Below, in pieces: positions 19,190-29,528 of a stretch of DNA of 64,000 bases (position 1 is its first letter; each line of letters starts with the position of its first letter). A program made the position numbers and the translations under genes. The DNA is from Massilia sp. UMI-21 (GTDB lineage Bacteria; Pseudomonadota; Gammaproteobacteria; Burkholderiales; Burkholderiaceae_D): NCBI GenBank assembly GCA_015277795.1, contig CP063848.1, forward strand, positions 2,170,001-2,234,000, read 5' to 3'. Below the pieces are notes generated by a model. The model saw only the letters and a program-made list of their open reading frames with translations. It did no database searches and was not told the DNA's origin.

Positions 19190-22100
19190 ATGTCACCCCA
19201 TTCCCAGGTCAGATTCCCCGTTAAACGCCTGAGCCAGGCCGTCGCCATGGCGCTGGCTTCGCTCGTCGCGAGCGGCAGCTCGTATGCCCAACAATCCGCC
19301 GCGCCGCAGGCCGACGCGCAGGCATCGGCGACGCCGGCCCGCAAGGCCTCCAGCGCGGAAGCGCCGGAAGCGATGGAAACGGTGCTGGTGGTCGGCGCCC
19401 GCGATTCGCAGCGCAGCGCCATCGCGCGCAAGAAAAACGCCGAGACGGCGCAGGACTCGATCATCGCCGAAGACGTCGGCGCCTTCCCCGACCGGAACGT
19501 CGCCGACGCGATCTCGCGCATTGCCGGTGTCGCGGTCGACCGCGGCGAATTCGGCGAAGGCATCAGCGTATCGATCCGCGGCAACGGACCGGAGCTGACC
19601 CGGGTCGAGCTGGACGGCATGGGCGTGCAGCAGGCCGGCGGCGCCGACATGCTGGGCGGGATCACGGCCGGCGCCGATACTTCGGGCGGCCGTTCGGTCG
19701 AGATGCGCCAGCTCTCGTCGGACCTGATCAAGAGCGTGGACGTGATCAAGGGCTCGACCGCCGACATGACCGAAGGCTCGCTGGGCGGCGGAGTGCGCAT
19801 CCAGACCCGCAACGGCCTGGACTTCAAGAAGGACTACCTGTCCTTCCGCGTGGCCGGCCAGCAGAATTCGCTGAACAAGAAGACCAACCCCAACCTGAAC
19901 CTCATCGGCGTCAAGAAGTTCATGAACGACCGCCTGGGCGTGCTGGTCAATCTTTCCAAGAGCAAGGTCAACCAGGAAGCCCACTCGATCAACCAGGGCG
20001 GCAGCAACGGCCAGGTCGGGGCCTACCGCCCGATGGACTTCGACAATTCGCCCGACAAGACGGTCGCGCTGCGACCCGATACCCTCAACCTGAACGACGA
20101 GGCCTCGACCACCCCCTTCTACACCGTCCCCTACAGCAATGCGGCGCTGGGAACCTGGAGCAGCATGACGCCGAAGGACGTGCTGGAAGGCTCGGCCGCG
20201 GCCCGGACCAAGGCCGAGTGCTACCAGAAATTCCCGCTGCTGCCGGCCAACGTGGCGTCCCAGCTCAGCACCGGCGGCAACGGCCGTACCAACGCGCAGA
20301 ACATCACCCAGCTGGCCCTGCTGAGCTGCCTGGGCCAGTGGAACGACTGGGTGCCGAGCAATACCCGCTACTTCGTCAACCGCTGGAACGACGAGCGCAC
20401 CAGCGGCGACATCCGCCTCGACTTCAAGGTCAACGATGCGCTGACCATCTATGCCAAGCATAGCCGCAGCAAGGGTGACGTCACCTCGTACAGCACCAAC
20501 AACAGTTTCGGCGGCATCAGCATCAACCCGGCAGCGTCGGCACGCGTGCGCGGTCCGGACGACTTCCTCGGTTCGCCCTACGTCGATACGATTTCAAGCA
20601 CCCAGCTGGCCAATGGCGCCTGGGGCACCCGCGCCGTCAACCCGGCCTCCGGCTGGTTCGCGTATCCGAACGAGCTGACCTACCGCAGCACCGGCGCGCT
20701 CAACGGCGCCGTGGCGAACGTCGACCCGGCCTCGGTCGTCGTCGACGGCAACCACCACGTCACCGGCTTCCGGATCGCGGACGGCGTGTACGGCGTCGAC
20801 AACACGACGATCACGACCGGCACCAAGTCCAGCTACACCCAGGCCGGCGGCACCTTCCGCAAGGGCATCGTGCGCGCCGAATTCCTGGTCGGCGACGCCA
20901 AGTCGGAGTTCTACCGCTACGAGAAGCGCATGGGCCAGAGCGCCTACCTGGGCACGACCAGCGCCGAGGTGCTGTCCAACGGTATCTGGAGCTACACGCC
21001 GAACAGCACGGTGGACGTGAACGATCCGAACAGCTGGCTGACCCTCGGCCCGCAACCGGCGGTCAATGCTTCGGCCCCCACCTTCAACTCCCCGGGCAGC
21101 GTCGCCTACACCCCGGCCCAGCTGCCGCTGGTGAACGGCGCCACCACCCTGGCGTTCCAGAACCCGCGCATCAACGAGTCGTACGAGAAGACGGCCAAGC
21201 TGGACGTGAACATCGCCACCGACGAGTACATTCCCTTCGTCCCGACCATCAAGGTCGGCTACAACCGCCGCAAGAGCGGCTACGATGCCTGGTCGACCGG
21301 CGGCCCGACCTTGCAGGACCCGGTGGGCACCTTCGGACAGCCGGGCTACATCCCGGGCGTCTACGTCTCGACCAACAACCTGCGCACCACCTTCCAGGTG
21401 TGCGAGGACACGCCGGGCTCGCTGGCGCCGGGCGGCCGTCCCTGCCAGTACGGCTACAACCCGAGCACCGACCCGCGCAACGCGCGCCAGGGCAGCATCG
21501 TCATCTCGCCGGACCAGTACCGCCAGCTGTTCAACCAGTCCTATACCAAGCAGCCGACCGCGCAGTTCTACGCGGGCGATCCGGACCGTCCGGCCAGCCT
21601 GACCAATGGATGGACCGAGTTCGACATCGACAAGGTCTACGCGCTGCTCGGCGTACCGAACTACAACCTGGACTGCATCAAGGAGTGCGTGGGCAGCGAC
21701 GGCAACCTGTATGCCCAGCCGAAGAACTCGATCATGGAAACCGTCGACGCCGGCTACCTGATGGCGAACTTCGAGGTCGACCGGATTCCGTTCACGCAGC
21801 GCGCGCTGCCTTTCGGCCTGTCCTTCGACGGCAACATCGGCGTGCGCGCGGTGAAGACCAAGGTGGTGGGGTCCGGACAGCTGACCTTCCGCTCGATCAT
21901 GCCGACCGAGAGCTACAATCCGCTCGACCCGAACAACCCGGCGGGCATCAGCACGCGGGTCTACCGCAAGGACACGGCGATCAATGCCACCAATACCGAC
22001 TACCTGCCGTCGGTTAACCTGAACACCTGGCTGGTGCCGGACAAGCTGGTCCTGCGCTACAACTGGGGCAAGACCATCGCGCGCCCGGTCGCCGGCCGCC

Positions 22101-23011
22101 TGATCCCGAACGGCACCTGCGAATACGACGGCCGCAAGCTGGTCGAACTGGACGACGACGGCAGCGAAGTCGCGATGCGCTGCACCGACATCATGGGCAA
22201 TCCGGAGATCAAGCCGCTCACCAACCATAACCAGAACCTGTCGCTGGAATGGTATGCCAACCGCGACGTCATGCTGGCCGGCGCCGTCTACAAGCAGGAA
22301 GGCATCACCGGCGCGCCGACCCTGATCGAGACGGTCGACGACGTCCGTCCGTTCGCGGGTTCAGACGCGGTCGACCCGCAGACCGGCAAGCCGCTCGCCG
22401 ACCTCGTCTTCACCCAGCGCCGCTGGACCAACCAGATCCCGTTCACCCGCAAGGGCTTCGAAGTGTCGAGCAAGGTGGCCTTCACCATCCTGCCCTGGTA
22501 CCTGCGCTATACCGGCCTGGATGCGAACTACACCCGTAACAAGTCGACCCTGACCGGAGCGGCCATGCGCGACCTGATCACCGGCGCGATCCTGCCGGTG
22601 GCCGGCGAGCCGCGCCATTCCTGGAATGCGTCGGTGTGGTACGACGATGGCGCGCTGTCGATGCGGGTCGGCCTGCAGGTCAAGGCCTCGACCTTCGCCT
22701 GCACCTCCGGCTGCAACGGCAACGCCGTCAACAACTACCCGGCTGTCGGCATGACCACGGTGCGCTACCCTACCTACCTCCCGGGCACGCCGGTGTTCCG
22801 CCTGGCGACGCGCTACGTGGACGCCAAGATCGCGTATCGCTTCAACAAGAACGTCGAGTTCTTCCTCGAAGGCCGTAACCTGGGCAAGACCCACACCGGT
22901 ACCAACACCGGCGGCTATTCGGTCTTCGCCGACGGCACCCCGAACGTGTACACCGACTCGTATGCCGGCAGCACCTACATGGCGGGCCTGAACTTCAAGT
23001 TCGGCGGCTGA
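19190..23011 (+). CDS. TonB-dependent outer-membrane receptor 1
   Basis: A 1273-residue outer-membrane transporter for TonB-energised uptake, probably of oligosaccharides. ATG 19190 is preferred over 19178 because GGAGAGAG lies just upstream. A signal peptide (cleavage near SSYAQQ) is followed by a low-complexity linker, a TonB-box-like METVLVVGA, and the plug domain (RKKNAETAQDSIIAEDVGAFPDRNVADAISRI and SVSIRGNGPELTRVELDGM regions). The C-terminal beta barrel is large, with big extracellular loops. Length and the PDRNVADAISRIAGV motif place it in the Caulobacter/Xanthomonas-type carbohydrate receptor group. The chain ends in NFKFGG, not in the usual terminal aromatic. There is no SusD-like partner. 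Receptor 2 follows and has its own promoter. Confidence 0.93.
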   Translation: MSPHSQVRFPVKRLSQAVAMALASLVASGSSYAQQSAAPQADAQASATPARKASSAEAPEAMETVLVVGARDSQRSAIARKKNAETAQDSIIAEDVGAFPDRNVADAISRIAGVAVDRGEFGEGISVSIRGNGPELTRVELDGMGVQQAGGADMLGGITAGADTSGGRSVEMRQLSSDLIKSVDVIKGSTADMTEGSLGGGVRIQTRNGLDFKKDYLSFRVAGQQNSLNKKTNPNLNLIGVKKFMNDRLGVLVNLSKSKVNQEAHSINQGGSNGQVGAYRPMDFDNSPDKTVALRPDTLNLNDEASTTPFYTVPYSNAALGTWSSMTPKDVLEGSAAARTKAECYQKFPLLPANVASQLSTGGNGRTNAQNITQLALLSCLGQWNDWVPSNTRYFVNRWNDERTSGDIRLDFKVNDALTIYAKHSRSKGDVTSYSTNNSFGGISINPAASARVRGPDDFLGSPYVDTISSTQLANGAWGTRAVNPASGWFAYPNELTYRSTGALNGAVANVDPASVVVDGNHHVTGFRIADGVYGVDNTTITTGTKSSYTQAGGTFRKGIVRAEFLVGDAKSEFYRYEKRMGQSAYLGTTSAEVLSNGIWSYTPNSTVDVNDPNSWLTLGPQPAVNASAPTFNSPGSVAYTPAQLPLVNGATTLAFQNPRINESYEKTAKLDVNIATDEYIPFVPTIKVGYNRRKSGYDAWSTGGPTLQDPVGTFGQPGYIPGVYVSTNNLRTTFQVCEDTPGSLAPGGRPCQYGYNPSTDPRNARQGSIVISPDQYRQLFNQSYTKQPTAQFYAGDPDRPASLTNGWTEFDIDKVYALLGVPNYNLDCIKECVGSDGNLYAQPKNSIMETVDAGYLMANFEVDRIPFTQRALPFGLSFDGNIGVRAVKTKVVGSGQLTFRSIMPTESYNPLDPNNPAGISTRVYRKDTAINATNTDYLPSVNLNTWLVPDKLVLRYNWGKTIARPVAGRLIPNGTCEYDGRKLVELDDDGSEVAMRCTDIMGNPEIKPLTNHNQNLSLEWYANRDVMLAGAVYKQEGITGAPTLIETVDDVRPFAGSDAVDPQTGKPLADLVFTQRRWTNQIPFTRKGFEVSSKVAFTILPWYLRYTGLDANYTRNKSTLTGAAMRDLITGAILPVAGEPRHSWNASVWYDDGALSMRVGLQVKASTFACTSGCNGNAVNNYPAVGMTTVRYPTYLPGTPVFRLATRYVDAKIAYRFNKNVEFFLEGRNLGKTHTGTNTGGYSVFADGTPNVYTDSYAGSTYMAGLNFKFGG

Positions 23012-23027
23012 CCTCCGCGCTGCATCC

Positions 23028-23065
23028 CCGATGGCCGCCACGCCCGTGGCGGCCATCGGCGTTTA
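23028..23065 (+). terminator. Hairpin terminator after TonB receptor 1
   Basis: A 14-bp stem CCGATGGCCGCCAC/GTGGCGGCCATCGG with loop GCCC, followed by CGTTTA, 17 nt after the stop. Confidence 0.7.
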
Positions 23066-23140
23066 CGGGGCCTGCGGACGAAACAATCAGTGAGCTGAGC
23101 GATTGGCGCTGCGATCGCGCCACAAATGATCAGCTTCGTG

Positions 23141-23187
23141 ATTCTTTCGGTGCTCGACGGAATCACGCTATCCTGCGCACATAGAAT
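23141..23187 (+). promoter_or_regulatory. Shared promoter element P1 (TonB receptor 2)
   Basis: ATTCTTTC (23141-23148) and CATAGAAT (23180-23187) have start positions 39 nt apart. Exactly the same arrangement occurs at 29409-29455 and 50417-50463. TAGAAT fits a -10 box with no good -35, and the upstream octamer then sits near -46 to -53, a usual position for an activator. Confidence 0.55.
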
Positions 23188-23239
23188 GTTTTCAAGGCCA
23201 AGCCGTATTTCAAACTACAGAGCCCATGGAGACAATTCG

Positions 23240-26200
23240 ATGACTCGAGCGACGACCAGCACGCAAGTGCTTCATCCGACCCGCTGCGCCCGCGCAGTGG
23301 CCGCAGTGATTACCCTCCTTGCCGCGCAAGCCGCGCTGGCGCAGGAAAACACACAGCCGCAGACGGCGCCGGCCGCCCCGGCCCAGGGCCAGTCCGGCGC
23401 CGGTGCGACCGCTTCCGGCAGCGCCCCGGCCCCGGCCGTCGTCCGCATCGCCGGCACCCGCCAATCGGTGGCGTCCGCCATCAGCCGCAAGAAGAACGCC
23501 GGCACCGTGTCGGATTCGATCGTGGCCGAGGACATCGGCGAGTTCCCCGACAAGAACGTGGGCGAGGCGCTGTCGCGCATTACCGGCGTGCAGCTGTCGC
23601 GTGACTTCGGCGAAGGCTCGAAGGTGGCGATCCGCGGCGTCGAGCCGGACCTGAACCGCATCGAGGTCAACGGGATGTCGGTGCTCGGCACCGACGGCGG
23701 CGCCGGGCGCGGCGCCGAGTTGCGCGAACTGGCCTCCGAGCTGATCGGCTCGATCGACGTCTACAAGGGCCTGACCGCCGACATGACCGAGGGTGGCATC
23801 GGCGGCACCGTGCAGATCACCACGCGCAAGCCGCTCGACTTCAAGAAGCGCACCATCGGCACCAGCATCGCGGCCGAGCATTCGACCTCGCGCGGCGGTG
23901 TCCAGCCGCGCGGCAACCTGTACATGGCCGACAAGTTCCTGGACGGGAAGCTCGGCCTGATGGCCAACTTCGTCTACGACAAGGTCCTGACCCAGAACGA
24001 CTACGCGCGCAACACCTCGTGGCGCTTCCTGCAGGACTGGGACCTGTCGCCCGAGAAGACCGTCACCAGCACCAACCCGGCGCTGGCCGCGATCAACAGC
24101 TACGCCGGCTGCTCCACCGCAGGCTTGAGCTCGGGCGACCTGGCCGACTGCCGCCGCCAGTGGTTCGACTATTCGCCCGGCATCGCCCGCTACGGCATCT
24201 GGACCCGCGACCACAAGCGTTCATCGGGCGAACTGACCGCGCAGTACGAATTCAGCAAGGAATTCAACGCCTGGGCCACCTACCAGGCCAACACCCAGCG
24301 CCAGCGCCTGAACGATCGCAACTTCGGCACCGATTTCGGCAGCATCTCGCGCCTGGCGAATACCGGCACCGCGCCGGTGTACGGCGCCAACGGCGTGCCG
24401 ACCACCGCCGGCCGCTGCACCGCGCCGACCGGCGCCACCCCGGGCATGGTGCTCGAGAACCACCACGTGACCGAATACGTGGTCGGCTCCTGCCTGTACG
24501 CCGGCGGGCAGGGCGGCCAGGGCGCCTTCAGCACCTCGGCGCGCGACTTCCAGCTCGACATCGATTCGCGCTACGCCTCGTCCGGCTTCAAGTTCCGCCG
24601 CGGCGGGCTGGAAGTGGAGGGCCTGTTCGGCGCCTCGAAATCGACCTACAGCAGCGATACCAACAGCATCGTGCTGACCCAGAATGCCCCGGGCCTGAAG
24701 GTCGCCCTGAATGCGCAGAGCCTGCCGCAGTTCACTTTCCCGTCCGGCTACAGCCCGGACGATCCAGGCTCCTACGTGCAGGCCCAGTTGCAGTACCGTC
24801 CGAGCGAAACCGAGAACACCGAAAACCAGGCCAAGCTCGACTTCAAGTACCGGCTCAAGACCCCGTTCTTCACCAAGGCCTGGTTCGGTGTACAGGGCCG
24901 CAAGGCCACCTCGGAGCAGTTCAACGGCGGCGGCTACATGGCCAGCAACGGGTCGGACCTGAACTCGAGCGCCGACGACATCAACGTGCGCGGCGCCAAC
25001 GTCAACCAGACCGCGGTCTACGATCCGCTGTACAGCGGTTCGGCCCAGCGCCCGAACGATCCGCAGAGCTTCATCAACTCGAGCTTCGAGACCCGTTACC
25101 TGAATGCCGCCCAGATGGCTGCGCTGGTCGCTGCCGTGCAGGGCCGCACGCCGGGTACGTTCTTCAGCGGCTACGACGATGTCTCCGGCCTGCCATCCGG
25201 CTGGATGTCGCCGGTCTATGCGAATGCGGTACCGTTCTTCGACACCTCGAACTTCAACCACAACTACCTGTTCAATGCGCCGGGCAGCGACGGCCAGACC
25301 TATCCGCAGATCCCGGCCTTCGGAGTGGACGAGCGGATCGCATCGACCTACCTGCGTTTGGACTACGCCACCAAGTTGTTCGACCGCGACCTCGAGGGCA
25401 ATATCGGCGTGCGCTATACCCGTACCCGCGACCGTTCGAGCGGTTCGTCGCGCTATTCGGTGCGCACCGAGACCGCGCCGGGTTCGTCGACCTTCCGCGA
25501 CGTCATCATCAGCAATTCGGTGTCCACGGTCGAGAACACCTACAGCGACGTGCTGCCGAGCTTCAATGGCGCGTTCTGGGCCATCGACAACAAGCTGGTG
25601 GCCCGTGTCGGCTGGGCCAAGGCGATGGCGCGTCCGCGCGTCAACCTGCTGGCGCCGAACGCCACCTGTATCGTCGGCAGCGGCAACCCGCAGTTCGGCG
25701 GCGACGGCACCGACGACTGCAGCGCCGGCAATCCGGACCTGAAGCCCTACCGCTCGACCAATACGGACCTGAGCTTCGAGTACTATCCGACCCCGGACAG
25801 CCAGCTGTCGCTGGCCTTGTTCCAGAAGGACATCACGAGCTATGTGCGCGAACGCGTGCTGACCCGCGGCGTGGACCTGTTCAAGACCGGCCAGCTGTTC
25901 GACGTGACCCAGGCGGTCAATGGCGAGGGCGCCACCACCAAGGGCATCGAGATCGCCGGCCGCACCGCGCTGACCTTCCTGCCGGGCTGGCTGGGCGGCT
26001 TCGGCATCGACGCCAACTATACCCGCATGAACTACAAGTATGCGGAAGGCACCGAGCTGCTCAACGTCCTCGATGGCAGCGTGCTGCCTTATCCGGGCAT
26101 GTCGAAGAACGCGTACAACCTGTCGCTGTGGTACGACCAGGGCCCGATCAATGCGCGCCTGGCCTACAGCTACCGCGACCGCTTCTTCACCGGCTCCAAC

Positions 26201-26410
26201 GACGTGTCGGGCAATCCGGTGTTCGAAGCCAAGAGCGGCTACCTGGATGCGAAGATCCAGTACCGCTACAACGAGCAGGTCACGTTCGCGCTGGAAGGCA
26301 AGAACCTGACCGACGAAGTGAAACGTCTCGATGCCGGCGACAGCTTCCGCCTCAACGAGCTGGCCTGGGCCGGACGCCGTTACTTCTTCACGGTATCGGT
26401 CAAGATCTGA
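23240..26410 (+). CDS. TonB-dependent outer-membrane receptor 2
   Basis: A 1056-residue TonB-energised outer-membrane transporter. ATG 23240 is chosen because GGAG lies 8 nt upstream and it gives a normal signal peptide ending at AQAALAQ; the frame is open further upstream. After a Pro/Ala-rich linker come the plug motifs RKKNAGTVSDSIVAEDIGEF, KNVGEALSRITGVQL and VAIRGVEPDLNRIEVNGM, then the barrel, ending in the canonical aromatic C-terminus RRYFFTVSVKI. It shares its plug organisation with receptor 1 but not its length, so the two probably take different oligosaccharides. Its promoter carries the ATTCTTTC/CATAGAAT element also present before the GH35 and the acetylesterase genes. A strong terminator separates it from the GH43 gene. 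Confidence 0.93.
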   Translation: MTRATTSTQVLHPTRCARAVAAVITLLAAQAALAQENTQPQTAPAAPAQGQSGAGATASGSAPAPAVVRIAGTRQSVASAISRKKNAGTVSDSIVAEDIGEFPDKNVGEALSRITGVQLSRDFGEGSKVAIRGVEPDLNRIEVNGMSVLGTDGGAGRGAELRELASELIGSIDVYKGLTADMTEGGIGGTVQITTRKPLDFKKRTIGTSIAAEHSTSRGGVQPRGNLYMADKFLDGKLGLMANFVYDKVLTQNDYARNTSWRFLQDWDLSPEKTVTSTNPALAAINSYAGCSTAGLSSGDLADCRRQWFDYSPGIARYGIWTRDHKRSSGELTAQYEFSKEFNAWATYQANTQRQRLNDRNFGTDFGSISRLANTGTAPVYGANGVPTTAGRCTAPTGATPGMVLENHHVTEYVVGSCLYAGGQGGQGAFSTSARDFQLDIDSRYASSGFKFRRGGLEVEGLFGASKSTYSSDTNSIVLTQNAPGLKVALNAQSLPQFTFPSGYSPDDPGSYVQAQLQYRPSETENTENQAKLDFKYRLKTPFFTKAWFGVQGRKATSEQFNGGGYMASNGSDLNSSADDINVRGANVNQTAVYDPLYSGSAQRPNDPQSFINSSFETRYLNAAQMAALVAAVQGRTPGTFFSGYDDVSGLPSGWMSPVYANAVPFFDTSNFNHNYLFNAPGSDGQTYPQIPAFGVDERIASTYLRLDYATKLFDRDLEGNIGVRYTRTRDRSSGSSRYSVRTETAPGSSTFRDVIISNSVSTVENTYSDVLPSFNGAFWAIDNKLVARVGWAKAMARPRVNLLAPNATCIVGSGNPQFGGDGTDDCSAGNPDLKPYRSTNTDLSFEYYPTPDSQLSLALFQKDITSYVRERVLTRGVDLFKTGQLFDVTQAVNGEGATTKGIEIAGRTALTFLPGWLGGFGIDANYTRMNYKYAEGTELLNVLDGSVLPYPGMSKNAYNLSLWYDQGPINARLAYSYRDRFFTGSNDVSGNPVFEAKSGYLDAKIQYRYNEQVTFALEGKNLTDEVKRLDAGDSFRLNELAWAGRRYFFTVSVKI

Positions 26411-26439
26411 CCGTTTTCCAAAGACTCCTGTTCCGATTT

Positions 26440-26469
26440 GCCAGTCATCTTGCGATGACTGGCTTTTTT
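26440..26469 (+). terminator. Rho-independent terminator after TonB receptor 2
   Basis: A 10-bp stem GCCAGTCATC/GATGACTGGC with loop TTGC is followed by six T residues. Confidence 0.9.
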
Positions 26470-26484
26470 CTTATGTGAGGCCCC

Positions 26485-27492
26485 ATGACCCGCACATCCG
26501 TGCTTGCCGCCGCCATGCTGGCGCTGCTGGCTGCCCCTGCTGTCTCCAGCGCCGGCGAGGCCGGCTTCGCCAACCCGCTGGTGCGCCAGCGCGCCGATCC
26601 CCACGTCACCCTGCATACCGACGGCTGGTATTACTTCACCGCCACCGTGCCCGAGTACGACCGCATCGAACTGCGCCGCGCGCGCAGCTTAAATGGCCTG
26701 GGCGCCGCCGAAACCAGGGTGGCCTGGCGCAAGCATGCCGACGGCGCGATGGGCGCGCACATCTGGGCGCCCGAGCTGCACCGCATCGACGGCAAGTGGT
26801 ACCTGTACTTCAGCGCCGGCCGCGCCGACAAGGTGTGGGAGATCCGGCTCTACGTGCTGGAGAACGCGGCCGACAATCCGCTCGAAGGGGAGTGGATCGA
26901 GCGCGGCCAGCTGCGCACCGGCTGGGAAAGCTTCGCGCTCGATGCGACCACCTTCGAGCACCGCGGCCAGCGCTATCTGTCCTGGACGCAGCGCGCTCCC
27001 GACGCTAGCCGCGCCACCAATATCTACCTGGCGAGGATGGACGGTCCGCTGGCGATCCGCCAGCCGGCGGTGCTGTTGACGCGCCCGGAACATGCCTGGG
27101 AAAAGATCGGCCACGAGGTCAACGAGGCGCCCGCGGTGCTGGTGAAGAACGGCCGCGTGCTGCTGACCTATTCGGCCAGCGCAACCGATGCCAATTACGC
27201 GCTCGGCCTGCTCAGCGCGCCGGTCGATGCGGACCTGATGGACCCGCGTTCCTGGCTAAAATCGCCGCTGCCGGTCCTGCGCAGCAGCGCCGCGACCGGC
27301 CAGTACGGCCCGGGCCACAACAGCTTCACCACCAGCCCGGACGGCAAGACCGACATCCTGGTCTACCATGCGCGCAACTACCGCGACATCGTGGGCGAGC
27401 CGCTGAGGGACCCGAACCGCCACACGCGCGCCCAGGCGATCCGCTGGCGCGCCGACGGGATGCCGGAATTCGGCGAACCGGTCGCCGATTGA
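26485..27492 (+). CDS. GH43 alpha-L-arabinofuranosidase (subfamily 26-like)
   Basis: A 335-residue exported five-bladed propeller glycosidase (signal MTRTSVLAAAMLALLAAPAVSSA). RADPHVTLHTDGWYYFTATV and VPEYDRIELRRA match the exo-1,5-alpha-L-arabinofuranosidase branch of GH43. The expected triad is visible: Asp in RADPH (base), Asp in ALDATTFEHRG (modulator) and Glu in VNEAPAVL (acid), plus the structural block IWAPELHRIDGKWYLYF. It would remove arabinose from arabinan side chains of RG-I. It starts 15 nt past the terminator T tract of TonB receptor 2, so expression must rely on readthrough or on a promoter overlapping the terminator. It is convergent with the symporter gene. Confidence 0.85.
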   Translation: MTRTSVLAAAMLALLAAPAVSSAGEAGFANPLVRQRADPHVTLHTDGWYYFTATVPEYDRIELRRARSLNGLGAAETRVAWRKHADGAMGAHIWAPELHRIDGKWYLYFSAGRADKVWEIRLYVLENAADNPLEGEWIERGQLRTGWESFALDATTFEHRGQRYLSWTQRAPDASRATNIYLARMDGPLAIRQPAVLLTRPEHAWEKIGHEVNEAPAVLVKNGRVLLTYSASATDANYALGLLSAPVDADLMDPRSWLKSPLPVLRSSAATGQYGPGHNSFTTSPDGKTDILVYHARNYRDIVGEPLRDPNRHTRAQAIRWRADGMPEFGEPVAD

Positions 27493-27515
27493 GCGTCGGG
27501 TCGGGCGCCCCGTGC

Positions 27516-29195
27516 TCACCACCAGGCCGCGTAGATGAGCACCAGGATCAGGCAGATGAGCGCGGCGCCGAAGGCGAAGCCGCGGTCGACGCGGAACAGG
27601 CTGGGCTCAACCTTGACCATGTGCGTGTCAGGCCGGCGGCCCAGCAGGCTGATGACGGCCATGCCGAGGATGATCAGGAGGAACGCGATCAGGGTGCGGT
27701 CGAGGAAGGGGATCTCGTAGACGCCGCTGCCATCGCTGTTGACGCTGAGGACCGCGAAACCGATCGGCGCCAGGAAGGACAGGTCGGCGAAATACGGCAG
27801 GAATTTCAGGATCACGGACAGCCCGACGCTGGCGACGGCGGCGAACATGGCGGCGGCGCCGTTGGTGCGCGGCCAGAAGAATCCGAGCAGGAACATGGCC
27901 AGGATGCCCGGCGAGACGAAGCCGGTGTATTCCTGGATGTACTGGAAGCCGCCTTTCTTGTCGATGCCCATCAAGGGGGCGATGGTCACCGCGATCGCCA
28001 TTGCCGCCACCACGGTCAGCCGGCCGATCCAGACCATGTGGCGCTCGCTGGCCTGGGGCCGGAACTTGGGACGGTAGATGTCGAGCGTGAAGATGGTGGC
28101 GATGCTGTTGGCCTTGCCGGCCAGCGAGGCCACCACCGCCGCGGTCAGGGCGGCGAAGGCGACGCCTTTCAGGCCCTCGGGCAGCAGCGTGAGCAGGGTC
28201 GGGTAGGCGCGGTCGGGATTGAGTTCGCCGCCCGGGCGCAGCGAATCGCCCAGCACGCCGCCCTGGTCGAGCGCATAGGCGGCGATGCCCGGCAAGACCA
28301 CGATCACCGGCATCAGGAGCTTCAGGAAGGCCGCGAACAGCAGGCCCCTGCGCGCGGTCGGCAGGCTGGCGCCGAGCGCGCGCTGGGTGATGTACTGGTT
28401 GCAGCCGAAGTAGCTCAGATTGACGATCCACATGCCGCCGATCAGGGTCGACAGGCCGGGCAGGTCCATGTAGTTCGGGTTGTCGCGCGAGAGCACCATG
28501 TCGAAATGGCCGCCGGCGCGCTGGAACAGTTCGGTGACGCCGACCATCGCGCCCTGGCCGCCGGCCAGGCGCGCCACCAGGTCGAGCGCGATCCAGGTGG
28601 TGACCAGGCCGCCGATCACCAGGCAGAACACCTGGATCACGTCGGTGTAGCCGATCACCTTCATGCCGCCCAGCGTGATGATGGTGGCGAACACCGCCAG
28701 GAACAGCATGCAGGGCAGGACCCCGATGCCGACCATGCTGTTGATCGCCAGCGCGCCCAGGTACAGGATCGCGGTCAGGTTGACCACGATGTACAGGGCC
28801 AGCCAGAATACGGCCATCACCGTGGCCACCGCGGGCCCGTAGCGCTGCTCCAGGAACTGGGGCATGGTGTAGATGCGGTTCTTCAGGTAGACCGGCATGA
28901 AGAACACCGCCACGATGATCAGGGTGGCGGCCGCCATCAGTTCGTAGACCGCGATCGCCATCCCGATCCGGAACCCCGAGCCGCTCATGCCGATGAACTG
29001 CTCGGCCGAGATGTTGGAGGCGATCAGCGAGGCGCCGATGGCCCACCAGGTGAGCGAGCCTTCGGCCAGGAAGTAGTCGTGGGTGGCCTTGCCGGAACCG
29101 TGGTTGCGGCGCCGGTAGATCCAGATGCCGTAGCCGGCGACGATGATGAAATATACGAGGAAGACGGCGGTGTCGATGGAAGAGAACGAAGTCAT
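27516..29195 (-). CDS. Sodium:sugar symporter (SSS family)
   Basis: A 559-residue inner-membrane protein of the solute:sodium symporter family (SLC5, vSGLT-like) with about 14 hydrophobic segments. Family features are YFLAEGSLTWWAIGASLIASNISAEQ (TM1-TM2), VNLTAILYLGALAIN, NQYITQRALGA and AALTAAVVASLAGKANSIATIFTLDIY around the Na2 site. The start at 29195 gives the standard short N-terminus; an upstream open frame is not coding. Sugar-type SSS proteins import hexoses or uronates with sodium. Placement between GH43 and GH35 suggests galactose or arabinose, but the sequence does not settle this. It diverges from the GH35 gene, and the element at 29409 lies between them. Confidence 0.9.
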   Translation of the reverse strand: MTSFSSIDTAVFLVYFIIVAGYGIWIYRRRNHGSGKATHDYFLAEGSLTWWAIGASLIASNISAEQFIGMSGSGFRIGMAIAVYELMAAATLIIVAVFFMPVYLKNRIYTMPQFLEQRYGPAVATVMAVFWLALYIVVNLTAILYLGALAINSMVGIGVLPCMLFLAVFATIITLGGMKVIGYTDVIQVFCLVIGGLVTTWIALDLVARLAGGQGAMVGVTELFQRAGGHFDMVLSRDNPNYMDLPGLSTLIGGMWIVNLSYFGCNQYITQRALGASLPTARRGLLFAAFLKLLMPVIVVLPGIAAYALDQGGVLGDSLRPGGELNPDRAYPTLLTLLPEGLKGVAFAALTAAVVASLAGKANSIATIFTLDIYRPKFRPQASERHMVWIGRLTVVAAMAIAVTIAPLMGIDKKGGFQYIQEYTGFVSPGILAMFLLGFFWPRTNGAAAMFAAVASVGLSVILKFLPYFADLSFLAPIGFAVLSVNSDGSGVYEIPFLDRTLIAFLLIILGMAVISLLGRRPDTHMVKVEPSLFRVDRGFAFGAALICLILVLIYAAWW

Positions 29196-29408
29196 GGGGT
29201 AGCGGTGTCTCGTCTTGGAACGATATGGGCTCGTTCCTTGTTGTCCTTCCGGCGCCGCCGCATGGCGGGGTCCGGCGGGCGGCGCACCAGGCGTGGGCTC
29301 CGCGGCCCCAATCTTTGCATAGACCCGACGGCGTGCGCGGACGTGCGCGAAATACTCATCCGCGTGAGCGCTTCGCGGCGGCGGCCGGCGGCTCCGATCA
29401 GGCGGCTG

Positions 29409-29455
29409 ATTCTTTCGCGGCGGGGATGATCGATCTGCGCCAGGGCACATAAAAT
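29409..29455 (+). promoter_or_regulatory. Shared promoter element P3 (GH35)
   Basis: ATTCTTTC (29409-29416) and CATAAAAT (29448-29455), starts 39 nt apart, the same geometry as P1 and P2. It lies in the 29196-29528 gap between the divergent symporter and GH35 genes; I see no gene in that gap. Confidence 0.55.
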
Positions 29456-29528
29456 GTCCGGGGGTACCGCCGCCTGCACGGCCGGGCCAGGGAATATTTG
29501 TCAATGATGCGGACCTGAAGGAGCGCGC

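Noticed and set aside
19190..26410. Bacteroidetes-style SusCD polysaccharide utilisation locus
   Set aside because: No SusD-like lipoprotein follows either receptor; the organisation is of the proteobacterial TonB-receptor type.
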